Shown: positions 26,724-35,343 of the stretch, in pieces
Layout of the letters: each line of letters begins with the position of its first letter
Position numbering within the stretch: the stretch's first letter is position 1
Source: an uncultured Bryobacteraceae bacterium
Lineage (GTDB): Bacteria; Acidobacteriota; Terriglobia; Bryobacterales; Bryobacteraceae
DNA length: 64,000 nt
Direction of reading: 5' to 3'
NCBI GenBank assembly: GCA_938027685.1
Contig: CALJAM010000036.1
Location: forward strand, 1 to 64,000
Made by a program: the position numbers and the translations under genes
Notes under the pieces: model-generated
Seen by the model: the letters and a program-made list of their open reading frames with translations, nothing else
Told to the model about the DNA's origin: nothing
Databases searched by the model: none

Positions 26724-28169
26724 TCAACGGCTCGGCGCCGGGCGGCCCGGGGGCGGGAAGGCGCGCGATTCGTCGTCGAGCACTAACACCAGGTCGGCGC
26801 CCAAGCCCCCCAGCAAGGGAGGGGCGAATTCACGTCTGCCCCGGTTGTCGAAGGTGCCAATGAGTTCCGCCTCGCCCGTGCGCGGGTTGTACCACCAGGC
26901 CCTGAGCCGCTCTCCGGAAATTTTGCCGAGGTTGGCTACGATGGGCCGTCCTTGCGGGCTGTAATAAAAAGCGTAACCCTCGCCTCTTGTGGCTACAACG
27001 TACTCGGCGCCCTCCCAATTTTCTGCGATCAGCGTTTGATCCGGCACCCGCGATAGAAAGGGGCGCGATTCCATCAAATTGCGAAGGTACTGCATCTGCG
27101 CGGCTCCCGGCCGGTGTAACGCCTGATGCCAGTGGAAAAGCGGTCCGTTAATCGGGCGCTTCCCGGGCATGGCCATTTGCCACACTGAGTGGTTGCCGTA
27201 GGTGTGGCCGAATCCTCCCGAGAAAACGGCCCAGTACGCTCGTTGGCGAACGTGCGCGTCGAAAGAATAACCATACTCGCGAGCGAGACGGAACCCGATC
27301 GGATGATCTTCGTACAGCGGTTCTCCGTCCATTACTGGTTTTACGGGAACGCGGTCGTAATCCGCCTTGATCCGAACCCAGCTTTGCACGCGCTCCGCCG
27401 GGCCGTGACCGGTCTGCTGCATGTTGAAATCCAGCCACGGTTCGTTGTGGAAATGCTCGGCCGAGCTGTGTCCGCCGTGAGGATGGAAAGTCATCAGCGC
27501 AGCCGAGTAGTCTTCCTTCCCGGCAATTCCCAGTACGATGCCGCGCGCCAACTCCCGCCAGATTTCCTCGACGCCCTCGGGAGACCGGTCTCCGCCCAAG
27601 ATCCAGATCACTGACTTGCCGGAGAAGCGGCGACCAAGAAACTGTCCGTATGCCAACGCGTTTTGAGGAGTGAAGATCTGGTCCGTGGGGTTACGCTCGT
27701 TGCGCACCCAACGACCCCAGGTAGGTAGCAGACCGATGTAAATGCCCCGCCGATTGGCTTCGTCAATGATGAATTCGACATGGTCCCAATAGTCGTACGC
27801 TGCTGGATCGTTAGGATCGTTCCCCGGGGTGACCGCGGGCCGCGCAGGATCCTTATCCTGGAGAGGGAGGTCGCCGTAAGGATTGGGGTCGCTAATGCCA
27901 TCCAGTTCGGCCAGCGCTACGGCCTGAATGACGTTGTAACCCTGGCGAGCACGCAACTCGAGATATTCAACGGCCTGGCTCCGATCCAGACGGTGGAAGA
28001 GCTCCCAGGCGGTATCGCCCAGGTAGAAGAAAGGCTTGCCGTTATCCTGAACCAGGAAACGGCCGTTCTCGCTGACCTTCAGCTTGGGCAGCGGCGGCGT
28101 CGCGGCTAACCCCGCCGATGGGATCAGCAGCAGGCCCACTAAGCTCAACTCGATCCGTCTCCTCATCAT
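26724..28169 (-). CDS. Apiosidase-like glycoside hydrolase (DUF4038, GH140-like)
   Basis: 481 aa, starting at one of two adjacent ATGs (28169/28166) behind GAGG. Signal peptide 1-22. The TIM barrel opens with FFYLGDTAWELFHRL, the DUF4038 hallmark. Asp194 (WILGGDRSPEG) and Glu283 (VMDGEPLYED) occupy the positions of the catalytic pair known in GH140 apiosidases. A C-terminal beta-domain (YAFYYSPQGRPI, WWYNPRTGEAELIG) matches the collagen-binding-like domain that follows these barrels. GH140 releases apiose from rhamnogalacturonan II side chains outside the cytoplasm. The divergent operon at 32660 encodes apiose-type oxidation, which strongly supports an apiosidase role. Confidence 0.85.
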   Translation of the reverse strand: MMRRRIELSLVGLLLIPSAGLAATPPLPKLKVSENGRFLVQDNGKPFFYLGDTAWELFHRLDRSQAVEYLELRARQGYNVIQAVALAELDGISDPNPYGDLPLQDKDPARPAVTPGNDPNDPAAYDYWDHVEFIIDEANRRGIYIGLLPTWGRWVRNERNPTDQIFTPQNALAYGQFLGRRFSGKSVIWILGGDRSPEGVEEIWRELARGIVLGIAGKEDYSAALMTFHPHGGHSSAEHFHNEPWLDFNMQQTGHGPAERVQSWVRIKADYDRVPVKPVMDGEPLYEDHPIGFRLAREYGYSFDAHVRQRAYWAVFSGGFGHTYGNHSVWQMAMPGKRPINGPLFHWHQALHRPGAAQMQYLRNLMESRPFLSRVPDQTLIAENWEGAEYVVATRGEGYAFYYSPQGRPIVANLGKISGERLRAWWYNPRTGEAELIGTFDNRGRREFAPPLLGGLGADLVLVLDDESRAFPPPGRPAPSR

Positions 28170-28315
28170 TCAACCTCAAATTCAATTTTCGCGACGAAGT
28201 TCTACTGGCTCCGTCCCATCGGCCCCTCGGAGATTGCCGACCTTTTCTTCGGCAGCAAAGCCCCGCCACTTGCAGTCGCAACCGATGTCACCGGGCCTGA
28301 AGTCTAACCGCCTCG

Positions 28316-31300
28316 TCAGAAGTAAAAACCTAAGGACAGCTGCACCACCCTGGGTGACCGTGTCGCCGTGACCTGTCCGAATCGGGCATTCACCTGATTT
28401 CCGGCGGGGTCGAACCGGGCAGTATTGTCCACGGAAGCGTACTGCGTGTGGTTGAACGCGTTGTACATCTCGCAGCGTAACCGTAGGAAGCGTGACTCCC
28501 CGCGCACCGGTATGTTCTTCATCACGGTCAGATCCCAGTTGTTGATCCCAGGTCCCCGGAAGACGCTCGACGCTGCGTTACCGAACGTCCCCTTGGCCGG
28601 CCGTGCGAAGGCACGCGTGTTGAACCAGCGGTGGAAGCTGCGCTCGCCGCGTCGCAGTTGGGGCTTCTCCACGACCACTACCCGGGTGCCATCCCCGCCT
28701 CCGCTGATGTCGGCGCCGTCGGTGGTCGTCAGACCAATGCCGGCCGGTGTACCACTGGCGAAAGTAACGATTCCGGAAATTTGCCAATTATCGGCAATCT
28801 GGCGAAGAATACCTTTGGGCAACAGCCTGCCATAATTGGGCAGTTCCCAAAGATAGTTCACAACTAACATGTGGGTTTGGTCGAAACTCAGCGGTCCATA
28901 GTTCCACACGCGCCGGGAGATATAACGTGAAACACTCCCCGGTTCGCCGGCGGAGAGCCCCATCGCCTTCGACCAGGTGTAGGCCACTCCGAACTGGAAG
29001 CCCTCGACGAAACGGCGGTTCGCTGACACCTGCAAGGCGTTATAGTTGGATGTCCCGGAGGTTTCGTAGTACGTTATGCTGCCGTAGCCCGGGAAAGGTC
29101 GGAAGAAATCGTCTGGCAGGGGACGAGTGGGGTTCGTGGGATCGGCATTCTCAGGCTGGAACCGCGCACCGTAGGGTAGCGTGTTGAGGTTGACGGTCTG
29201 CAAGAGGTGGCGCCCCACGTTGGCGACGTACGCTGCTTCGAGGATGGTGCCCCAACCTAGGTGTTGTTGTAGGCCGAAACTCCAGTTATAGACGCTGGGG
29301 ACCACGTCGTCCCGCTGCCATGCGTTGACGGCAGACGGGAAGAGCACACCGGAGGCCTGGAGAAACGTGTCCAAGCTGCCATAGAAAATCCGGGGCTGGA
29401 ACAAAACCGGGGGATTGTTCGCTGCCGGATTGATAAAGTTTCCACTTCTTTCCAAAACCCTTTTGTTCACGCCGAACCCGCCTCGGATCGCGGTGCGGCC
29501 ATTGCCGACCAGATCGTAGGCGAAGCCCACGCGAGGCGCCACTTGCACAGGCTGCTGTCGGCGGAACCCTTCCGGGTAGCTACGGTCGGTGCCTAAGACC
29601 GTGCCATTCGCCGGATCGCCGGTGTCGGGCACAAACGCCCCAATGAATGCTGCCGGTCGGAATAGATTGGTCACGGGGTCCCAGGCGACCCTTCGGCCGG
29701 AAGGATCGAAGGCGGGTCGGTAGAAGCGCGGGACCCTGGACAAGTCATACCGATCCAACGCGAGGGCGGCTCCTACGCCCCGGCGGAGGCGGTACGGGGT
29801 GAACCAACTGAATCGGGCCCCGTAGGTAAGCGTGAACTTCCGGTTGACTTTCCAAACGTCCTGGGCGAACCATTCCACGAGGAGGGTCTTCCCTTCCGCG
29901 ATCACGCGATTGGTCGCCTCAGTGTAGGAGGCGAAATTTCCGAGCAGGGCATTTGCGAATGCCCAGTTCGCATCGAAGGGATTATTGAGGTCCCGGCCGA
30001 AATCGAAGCGCCCATTGAAACTCGGGGCGCGCCAGTCCTCGCTGGTCCAGTTGCGCTGGAGATAAAAACCGAACTTCGCGGTGTGGGGACCACGGATGAG
30101 GCTTAGATTGTTGGCCAACGTCAACACCTCGTCTCCGCAGTCGATCGGGGTTCGTGCGTCGATGGTGAAGCTCGGCGCGGACGGGACGCCGCCGAAGGTC
30201 ATCTCGGGAATGAAGCCATAGGGGTTAATGCGCGGAGTAAACTGGCCGAAGGTGATCCCATGGCGGGTTCTCGTCAAGTGATCGAACTCGCCTGCCCAGC
30301 CGCCCCGGTCCGGCGCACCTAACTCCTTCGCGCCCCAGAAGCCCGCGGTGAACTCGTTCACCAACGTAGGGGACAGAATCTTTGTCCACGTCGCGTTCGC
30401 CGCGTCATGGGTGTAGAGATAGTGATGGTAGACGAGAGGCACGCCGTAAAATCCGGCTAATGCCGTGTAGGCGCGCGTGTTCGCCCACCAGCGCTTTGGC
30501 CGCAAAGTGAGGGTGTCCTTATCGGTGGGTCGGTAGTCCAGTCTTAAGAGCTGGCCGCGCTTGGGCACGTCCTGAAAGTCCTGAAACTCGTAGTTGTAGG
30601 CGCCCAACGTTTGCGACCGATCCAACCGGTTGGGCATGGGGAAAATTCCCAGGAGCTTATGGCCTTCGGGGTGAAGACGGGGAGCGGGTATGACATTCCC
30701 TGGGAAAGGCGCGCCTGCCAGAGGATCCCGAATGACCACCAACCGATTATTTTGATCCAGGGTCTGAGAGAAGTCACCTCGGCGTTCCGCTTCCGTCGGG
30801 AGCGTGAAACGGAGCAAGCTTTGCGGCACCCTGGTCCGCCAGTCTTCGTGAGAAAAGAAGAAGAAAAGCTTGTCTCGGGATGTATTGAAGCGGCCTGGCA
30901 CGTAGACAGGACCGCCCAGGGTGAAACCGAAATTGGTTAAACGATAAAGCGGCCTCGGCTGGCCGGTGCGGTTGAGGAAGAAGTCATTGGCGTTAAGACT
31001 TTCGTGGCGCTTATACCAGTACGCGCTCCCATGAAACTCGCGGGTACCGGACTTGGTCACCACACTGATGGTGCCCCCAGGGTTGGGACCGTATTCCGGC
31101 AGATAGGCGTTAAGGACCACCTTGACCTCCGCCATCGCGTCCACGCTCGTAGCCGCAGAAAAGGCCCGGAGAATGTCCACGTCGTTCGCGGCCTGCCCGT
31201 CCAGCCGGATGTTGTTCCACTGGTCCCGCGTGCCGGAAATGTTAGGCACAAAGCTCCCATAGCGGCCGCCCAGAGAATCCGCACCACCCGTGACCTGCGA

Positions 31301-31795
31301 GACGCCGGGCAGGATGCGCAGCAGGTTTACGATGTCGCGTCCGCGGATCATGAGGTCGCGCAGCTGAGATTGTGAAAGCAAGGCGGTGTTATCCGCTGAT
31401 TCTGTTGCAAGACTCGGCCCCTGGGCTTCCACGGTAACGGTTTCGGTGATTTGCCCGACGGTCAATTCAATGGTTCCCAGGGCTAGGCGCTCATTGGCCG
31501 TCAGGATAAGCCCCCGACGCTCGTACGGCCGGAACCCGGGCGCCTCGATTCGTACGGTGTAACCGCCTGGGGGAAGAGCGACGAGAACGAAGCCGCCCGT
31601 GTTGCCGGTGATCGTGGATCGCGTCGCGCCGGTTTTTTCATCGGACACCACAACCTTGGCTCCCACAATCACCGCCCCCGTGTGGTCGACGACAACCCCG
31701 GTGAGCGACCCGGTCACGGTCTGAGCGGGCGCTCCTGCAACGAATGCGAGCCAAGCGAAAATGGCAAGCCGGACTGATCGGCAGGTTGTCGACAT
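28316..31795 (-). CDS. TonB-dependent receptor with carboxypeptidase-regulatory-like domain
   Basis: 1,159 aa from ATG 31795, with AGGAGG upstream; the longer open frame overlapping the GntR gene is not used. Signal peptide 1-25 (LAIFAWLAFVAGAPA). Regulatory-like sandwich about 26-110 (LTGVVVDHTGAVIVGA), then plug (SQLRDLMIRGRDIVNLLRIL, GGRYGSFVPNISGTRDQ), then a long barrel ending in aromatic LSLGFYF. Oar-like outer-membrane importer. A consensus promoter lies just upstream, and the genes for a GH140-like apiosidase and a GH127 enzyme follow on the same strand. It is therefore a good candidate for uptake of apiose- or arabinose-bearing oligosaccharides. Confidence 0.93.
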   Translation of the reverse strand: MSTTCRSVRLAIFAWLAFVAGAPAQTVTGSLTGVVVDHTGAVIVGAKVVVSDEKTGATRSTITGNTGGFVLVALPPGGYTVRIEAPGFRPYERRGLILTANERLALGTIELTVGQITETVTVEAQGPSLATESADNTALLSQSQLRDLMIRGRDIVNLLRILPGVSQVTGGADSLGGRYGSFVPNISGTRDQWNNIRLDGQAANDVDILRAFSAATSVDAMAEVKVVLNAYLPEYGPNPGGTISVVTKSGTREFHGSAYWYKRHESLNANDFFLNRTGQPRPLYRLTNFGFTLGGPVYVPGRFNTSRDKLFFFFSHEDWRTRVPQSLLRFTLPTEAERRGDFSQTLDQNNRLVVIRDPLAGAPFPGNVIPAPRLHPEGHKLLGIFPMPNRLDRSQTLGAYNYEFQDFQDVPKRGQLLRLDYRPTDKDTLTLRPKRWWANTRAYTALAGFYGVPLVYHHYLYTHDAANATWTKILSPTLVNEFTAGFWGAKELGAPDRGGWAGEFDHLTRTRHGITFGQFTPRINPYGFIPEMTFGGVPSAPSFTIDARTPIDCGDEVLTLANNLSLIRGPHTAKFGFYLQRNWTSEDWRAPSFNGRFDFGRDLNNPFDANWAFANALLGNFASYTEATNRVIAEGKTLLVEWFAQDVWKVNRKFTLTYGARFSWFTPYRLRRGVGAALALDRYDLSRVPRFYRPAFDPSGRRVAWDPVTNLFRPAAFIGAFVPDTGDPANGTVLGTDRSYPEGFRRQQPVQVAPRVGFAYDLVGNGRTAIRGGFGVNKRVLERSGNFINPAANNPPVLFQPRIFYGSLDTFLQASGVLFPSAVNAWQRDDVVPSVYNWSFGLQQHLGWGTILEAAYVANVGRHLLQTVNLNTLPYGARFQPENADPTNPTRPLPDDFFRPFPGYGSITYYETSGTSNYNALQVSANRRFVEGFQFGVAYTWSKAMGLSAGEPGSVSRYISRRVWNYGPLSFDQTHMLVVNYLWELPNYGRLLPKGILRQIADNWQISGIVTFASGTPAGIGLTTTDGADISGGGDGTRVVVVEKPQLRRGERSFHRWFNTRAFARPAKGTFGNAASSVFRGPGINNWDLTVMKNIPVRGESRFLRLRCEMYNAFNHTQYASVDNTARFDPAGNQVNARFGQVTATRSPRVVQLSLGFYF

Positions 31796-31819
31796 GTCAT
31801 ACCTCCTGATCTCGGGGCG

Positions 31820-31848
31820 ATTATAGCCGCTTTCGGAGGGGCTGTCAA
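31820..31848 (-). promoter_or_regulatory. Consensus sigma70 promoter of the leftward glycan operon
   Basis: On the minus strand TTGACA (31843-31848) and TATAAT (31820-31825), both perfect hexamers, are separated by 17 bases. The ribosome site AGGAGG and ATG 31795 follow. The -35 sits a few bases past the GntR stop codon (31852-31854), so the receptor operon can be transcribed apart from its regulator. No clear operator palindrome overlaps it. Confidence 0.75.
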
Positions 31849-31851
31849 GAT

Positions 31852-32613
31852 CTATTCGGCAGGGGCCCGCCGCGCCGTTTCGGCCAGCGCGAGACGATAG
31901 CGTGGATGAGCCCGCGTCAGGTGCCGTTTCATGGCTCGTTCCGCCGCGTCGGGGTCCTTCTTCTCGATGGCCCTCAAGATGGCTGCGTGCTCTCTCAGGG
32001 TCAGATCCTCGACGTTGGGCGCCCGCAGCAGACGAGGGAAAAAGCCGAAGATCCAACTAAGCATGGCCTGGCTCAGGGCGGGGTAAATGGGGTTGCCCGA
32101 GAGGCCGGCCAGAGTGACGTGGAAGCCCATGTCGGCGCGCACGAAGCGCGCCGGATCGCCCCGGGCTGCCTCTTGAGCGGCAAGGGCGTCGCGCAGTTTT
32201 TCGATATCGTCTCGATGGGCGCGCTTGGCCGCCTCGCGCGCCAAAAACTGCTCGAAGGCCAGGCGGGCCTGGGCGAGGCTCTCCCGCATTTCGGGCGAAG
32301 AGGTCAGCAATTGCCTCGCAGCCGCATCCATTCGACGGAGAACGTGATTTGGATCCAAGCGTACGACCTGGGCCCGCTCCCCGTGCCGAATCTCAATAAG
32401 GCCCATTTTCTCCAGAGATTGGAGGGCCTCACGCACTGCCGGACGACCGACCCCGAAACGGGCCATCAGTGCCCGTTCGCCCGGCAAGCGGCTGCCGGGA
32501 GGCGCCTGCCCACTCTCGATCATGGCCAGCAGGCGGTCGAGCACCTGGTCGGCCAGCTTTCGGCGCACAACCTTTTCGCCGTTCTCCGCAGTCCATTCCA
32601 TCTCTCCGATCAT
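31852..32613 (-). CDS. GntR family regulator, FadR/NanR-like
   Basis: 253 aa. Winged helix-turn-helix at about residues 17-85 (LADQVLDRLLAMIESGQ, GSRLPGERALMARFGVGRPAVREAL). The FCD ligand domain has FHVTLAGLSGNPIYPAL and EHAAILRAIEKKDPDAAERAM, resembling the sialate regulator NanR more than lactate or fatty-acid regulators. An ATG four codons in (32601) is an alternative start. It is divergent from the apiose-type operon at 32660, and a FadR-like site (32637-32647) lies between them. It probably represses that operon and may release it on binding a sugar acid such as apionate, which is inference. Confidence 0.87.
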   Translation of the reverse strand: MIGEMEWTAENGEKVVRRKLADQVLDRLLAMIESGQAPPGSRLPGERALMARFGVGRPAVREALQSLEKMGLIEIRHGERAQVVRLDPNHVLRRMDAAARQLLTSSPEMRESLAQARLAFEQFLAREAAKRAHRDDIEKLRDALAAQEAARGDPARFVRADMGFHVTLAGLSGNPIYPALSQAMLSWIFGFFPRLLRAPNVEDLTLREHAAILRAIEKKDPDAAERAMKRHLTRAHPRYRLALAETARRAPAE

Positions 32614-32621
32614 AAAACAGC

Positions 32622-32654
32622 TTGACAGGGAGCGTCTGGTCTGATCATTATAAC
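32622..32654 (+). promoter_or_regulatory. Promoter and FadR-like operator of the apiose-type operon
   Basis: TTGACA (32622-32627) is followed by an AT-rich -10 region, CATTAT (32646-32651) at 18 bases spacing or TATAAC (32649-32654). Between them is TGGTCTGATCA (32637-32647), an inverted repeat differing by one base from the FadR half-site form TGGTCnGACCA. The start codon at 32660 is so close that transcription would begin at or next to the ATG, giving a nearly leaderless mRNA. No ribosome site is seen. Confidence 0.55.
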
Positions 32655-32659
32655 ATCGT

Positions 32660-33688
32660 ATGCGAGAGCTGACCTTCGCCCTTTTCGGCGCCGGGTTCTG
32701 GGCGCAGTATCAGCTGGCCGGCTGGCGGGAACTTCCCGGGGTCCGTTGCGTGGCCATCTACAACCGGACCCGCTCCAAGGCTGAGGATCTCGCCCGCCGC
32801 TTTGGCATCCCAGCCGTCTACGACGATGCCGAGAAGCTCCTTGATGAGCAGGCCCTAGATTTCATCGACATCTGCACGGCCGTGGAGACACACGCGGATT
32901 TTGTGCTCCTGGCCGCTCGCCGGCGGCTGCCGGTCATTTGCCAGAAGCCCATGGCGCGTTCCTACCAGGAGGCTCAGCAGATGGTAGAGGCCTGCCGGCA
33001 AGCGGGCGTTCCCTTTCTGATCAACGAGAACTGGCGATGGCAGGCGCCGATTCGCGCGCTCGGACAAGTCGTGCAAGCCGGCACCATCGGCAAGGTCTTT
33101 CGGGCGCGCATCACCATGGTGTCCGGCTTTCCCGTTTTCCGCAATCAGCCTTTTCTGCGCGATCTGGAGCAGTTTGTGCTGACCGATATCGGCTCGCACT
33201 TGCTCGATACGGCGCGCTTTCTCTTTGGCGAAGCGGAAATCCTCTATTGCCAAACCCACCGGGTGCATGACGACATCCGCGGTGAGGACGTGGCTACCGT
33301 AATGCTGAAGACCGTGGATGACGCCACCGTGACGGTGGAGATGGGCTACGCCGAAAATTTCCTGGAGCGGGATCGGTTTCCCGAAACCTTCATCTTCGTC
33401 GAGGGGCGGCAAGGATCGGCGGAATTAGCACCGGACTACTGGATTCGGGTGACCACGGCGAGCGGCACGCACGCCTATCGCGTGGTCCCGCCGCGCTACA
33501 GTTGGGCGGATCCGGCTTACGAAGTGGTTCACTCCTCGATCGTGCCTTGTCAGGCCAACCTGCTGGCGGCGTTGCGCGGCGAGGCGGTCGCGGAAACGAC
33601 CGGCGAAGATAACCTGCGCACGATGCACCTGGTTTTTGCCGCCTACGAATCAGCCGCGCGCGGCCAGGCCGTCCGCTGTTCGGAATAA
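32660..33688 (+). CDS. apsD: Gfo/Idh/MocA dehydrogenase, probable D-apiose dehydrogenase
   Basis: 342 aa, cytoplasmic. Rossmann motif ALFGAGFWAQYQLAGW (residues 7-22), cofactor segment IYNRTRSKAEDLARRFGIP, Lys96 in VICQKPMARS, NENWRWQAP, then Asp176 and His180 in TDIGSHLLDTARFLFGE. The GFW..YQLAGW start and QKPMA motif are as I recall for ApsD, the Gfo/Idh enzyme that oxidises D-apiose to apionolactone. The downstream gene, 2 bases on, looks like D-apionate lactonase, the next step. No ribosome site precedes the ATG, which may be leaderless. Without the neighbours only a generic oxidoreductase call would be safe. Confidence 0.78.
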   Translation: MRELTFALFGAGFWAQYQLAGWRELPGVRCVAIYNRTRSKAEDLARRFGIPAVYDDAEKLLDEQALDFIDICTAVETHADFVLLAARRRLPVICQKPMARSYQEAQQMVEACRQAGVPFLINENWRWQAPIRALGQVVQAGTIGKVFRARITMVSGFPVFRNQPFLRDLEQFVLTDIGSHLLDTARFLFGEAEILYCQTHRVHDDIRGEDVATVMLKTVDDATVTVEMGYAENFLERDRFPETFIFVEGRQGSAELAPDYWIRVTTASGTHAYRVVPPRYSWADPAYEVVHSSIVPCQANLLAALRGEAVAETTGEDNLRTMHLVFAAYESAARGQAVRCSE

Positions 33689-33690
33689 GC

Positions 33691-35343
33691 ATGACACCGC
33701 TGCGTGCAGGACCGTTGACGCTCCTTTTCGATCAGGGCGATCTGCGAAGGGTGTGCCTCGGGGGGCTCGAAGTAGCTCGCCGCATCTACTTCGCCTTGCG
33801 CGATCACAATTGGGTGACAATACCCGGAAAACTCGAGAACCTGAGGTTGCGCCGGGACGAGAAATCATTTGATATCCGATACCTCTGCGTTCACTCGTCC
33901 GGCGATATCGAGTTCCGCTGGGAAGCACGCATCCGCGGCGATCGCCGCGGCACGGTCCGCTTCGAAGCGGCCGGGCGGGCCTATTCGGATTTTTTGCGGA
34001 ACCGAATCGGGTTGTGCGTCCATCATCCGTTGCGCGAGTGCGCGGGCCTCACGGTGCGCATCAACGGGCGACACGGCGAGTTCCCGCGGCTCGTTTCGCC
34101 TCATCAGCCCCTTGCCGGCTTTCAGCGTCTGTCGTACAACTTACTCCCCGGATTGGAGGTCGAGTTCCTCTTCGAGGGCGAGATCTTCGAAACCGAGGAC
34201 CAACGTAACTGGGGCGATGCGAGTTACAAGACGTATGGCACGCCGCTTCACCTCCCGTTCCCTGTCCGTGTGCGGGCCGGCACAGAAGTCCGCCAGGCGG
34301 TGACCCTGACGCTGAAGGGACGTGTGCCCGATGCCCTACCGCAGCCCTCCGAATCGCGCCTCACCGCGCCCCAGCTTTGGCGCCCGTTGCCCCCGATCGG
34401 TTTCGGCTATTCGGGCGGGCGGCTGCCGGTGGATCTGAGGCCTGATCACGTACGCGTCGACCTGAGCTTCGGGGAAGAGCCGCCCCGCCTGGAGACGCCC
34501 TTGGAGTTGGCTTTGCACCTCGAGCCCGGCCGGGAAATCGAGCAGCTGCGTTCCCTGATGACGCGGAGCTGTCCCCTGGCTCGTCTGCTTGTCTTCCACC
34601 GCAACGAAAAGGTTACCGCGATGCGGTGGATCGAGGAGGCGCGCAAGCTTTTTCCGCAAGTGCCTGTCGTCGGCGGCACCAACATGTGGTTCGCAGAGTT
34701 GAACCGGGAGCGCCCGCCTTTGCCCGCGCCGCCGGTCGCTTTTGCGCTGTCACCTCAGGTACACGCCAGCGATGAGTTCTCGATGGTCGAAAATCTGGAA
34801 GCCTTTCCGCAGATGTTGGAGACCGCTCGGTTCTTCCTGCACGGCGCGCCGGTGCATGTAACTCCTATTACTTTGAAACCGCGCTTCAATCCGGTCGCGA
34901 CGGATCCTAATGCGGCTTTCGATAACATCGATCCCCGGCAGTCGACGCCGTTCGCTGCCGCCTGGACTCTGGGCGCCCTCGCCGCGCTGTTGGAAGGCAG
35001 TCCGGCCTCGCTCACCTTCTACGAATGCTACGGGCCGAGAGGGTTGGAGGATGCGACCGGGCCTTATCCGGTTTATCGGCTCTTTGAGGCCTTGAGTGGC
35101 TACAAGCAGGGTGAGTTCGCTCGCGCCGGCGTGCAAGGCGCTTTGTGGTTACGTCGAGACCGCCGGCAAGCGTTATTTCTCGCCAACCTGAGTCCCGAAG
35201 CAGCGGAGCTCGAGGTTCCGACTTGGCTGGGCGAACGGGGTCAGGTGCGCCTCTTGGGCCAGGCGGCACCACGCCTGGGCGCCTCGACGCGTTACAAGGT
35301 GCCGGGATGGGCTGTTCTGGTTTGCGAGTGGGAGCTGAGATGA
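33691..35343 (+). CDS. apnL: Probable D-apionate lactonase
   Basis: 550 aa, no signal peptide, starting 2 bases after the dehydrogenase stop. The N-terminal beta-sandwich contains RRIYFALRDHNWVTIPG (about residues 30-46) and a motif I associate with ApnL: ETEDQRNWGDASYKTYGTPL (167-186). A middle barrel-like domain follows (VVGGTNMWFAELNRERP, VHVTPITLKPRFNP), then a small beta-rich C-terminal domain (ALFLANLSPEAAELEVP). ApnL hydrolyses D-apionolactone to D-apionate in the apiose pathway. Placement between an ApsD-like dehydrogenase and, further on, an ApnO-like oxidoisomerase agrees. The stop overlaps the transporter start (ATGATG at 35340). Confidence 0.8.
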   Translation: MTPLRAGPLTLLFDQGDLRRVCLGGLEVARRIYFALRDHNWVTIPGKLENLRLRRDEKSFDIRYLCVHSSGDIEFRWEARIRGDRRGTVRFEAAGRAYSDFLRNRIGLCVHHPLRECAGLTVRINGRHGEFPRLVSPHQPLAGFQRLSYNLLPGLEVEFLFEGEIFETEDQRNWGDASYKTYGTPLHLPFPVRVRAGTEVRQAVTLTLKGRVPDALPQPSESRLTAPQLWRPLPPIGFGYSGGRLPVDLRPDHVRVDLSFGEEPPRLETPLELALHLEPGREIEQLRSLMTRSCPLARLLVFHRNEKVTAMRWIEEARKLFPQVPVVGGTNMWFAELNRERPPLPAPPVAFALSPQVHASDEFSMVENLEAFPQMLETARFFLHGAPVHVTPITLKPRFNPVATDPNAAFDNIDPRQSTPFAAAWTLGALAALLEGSPASLTFYECYGPRGLEDATGPYPVYRLFEALSGYKQGEFARAGVQGALWLRRDRRQALFLANLSPEAAELEVPTWLGERGQVRLLGQAAPRLGASTRYKVPGWAVLVCEWELR

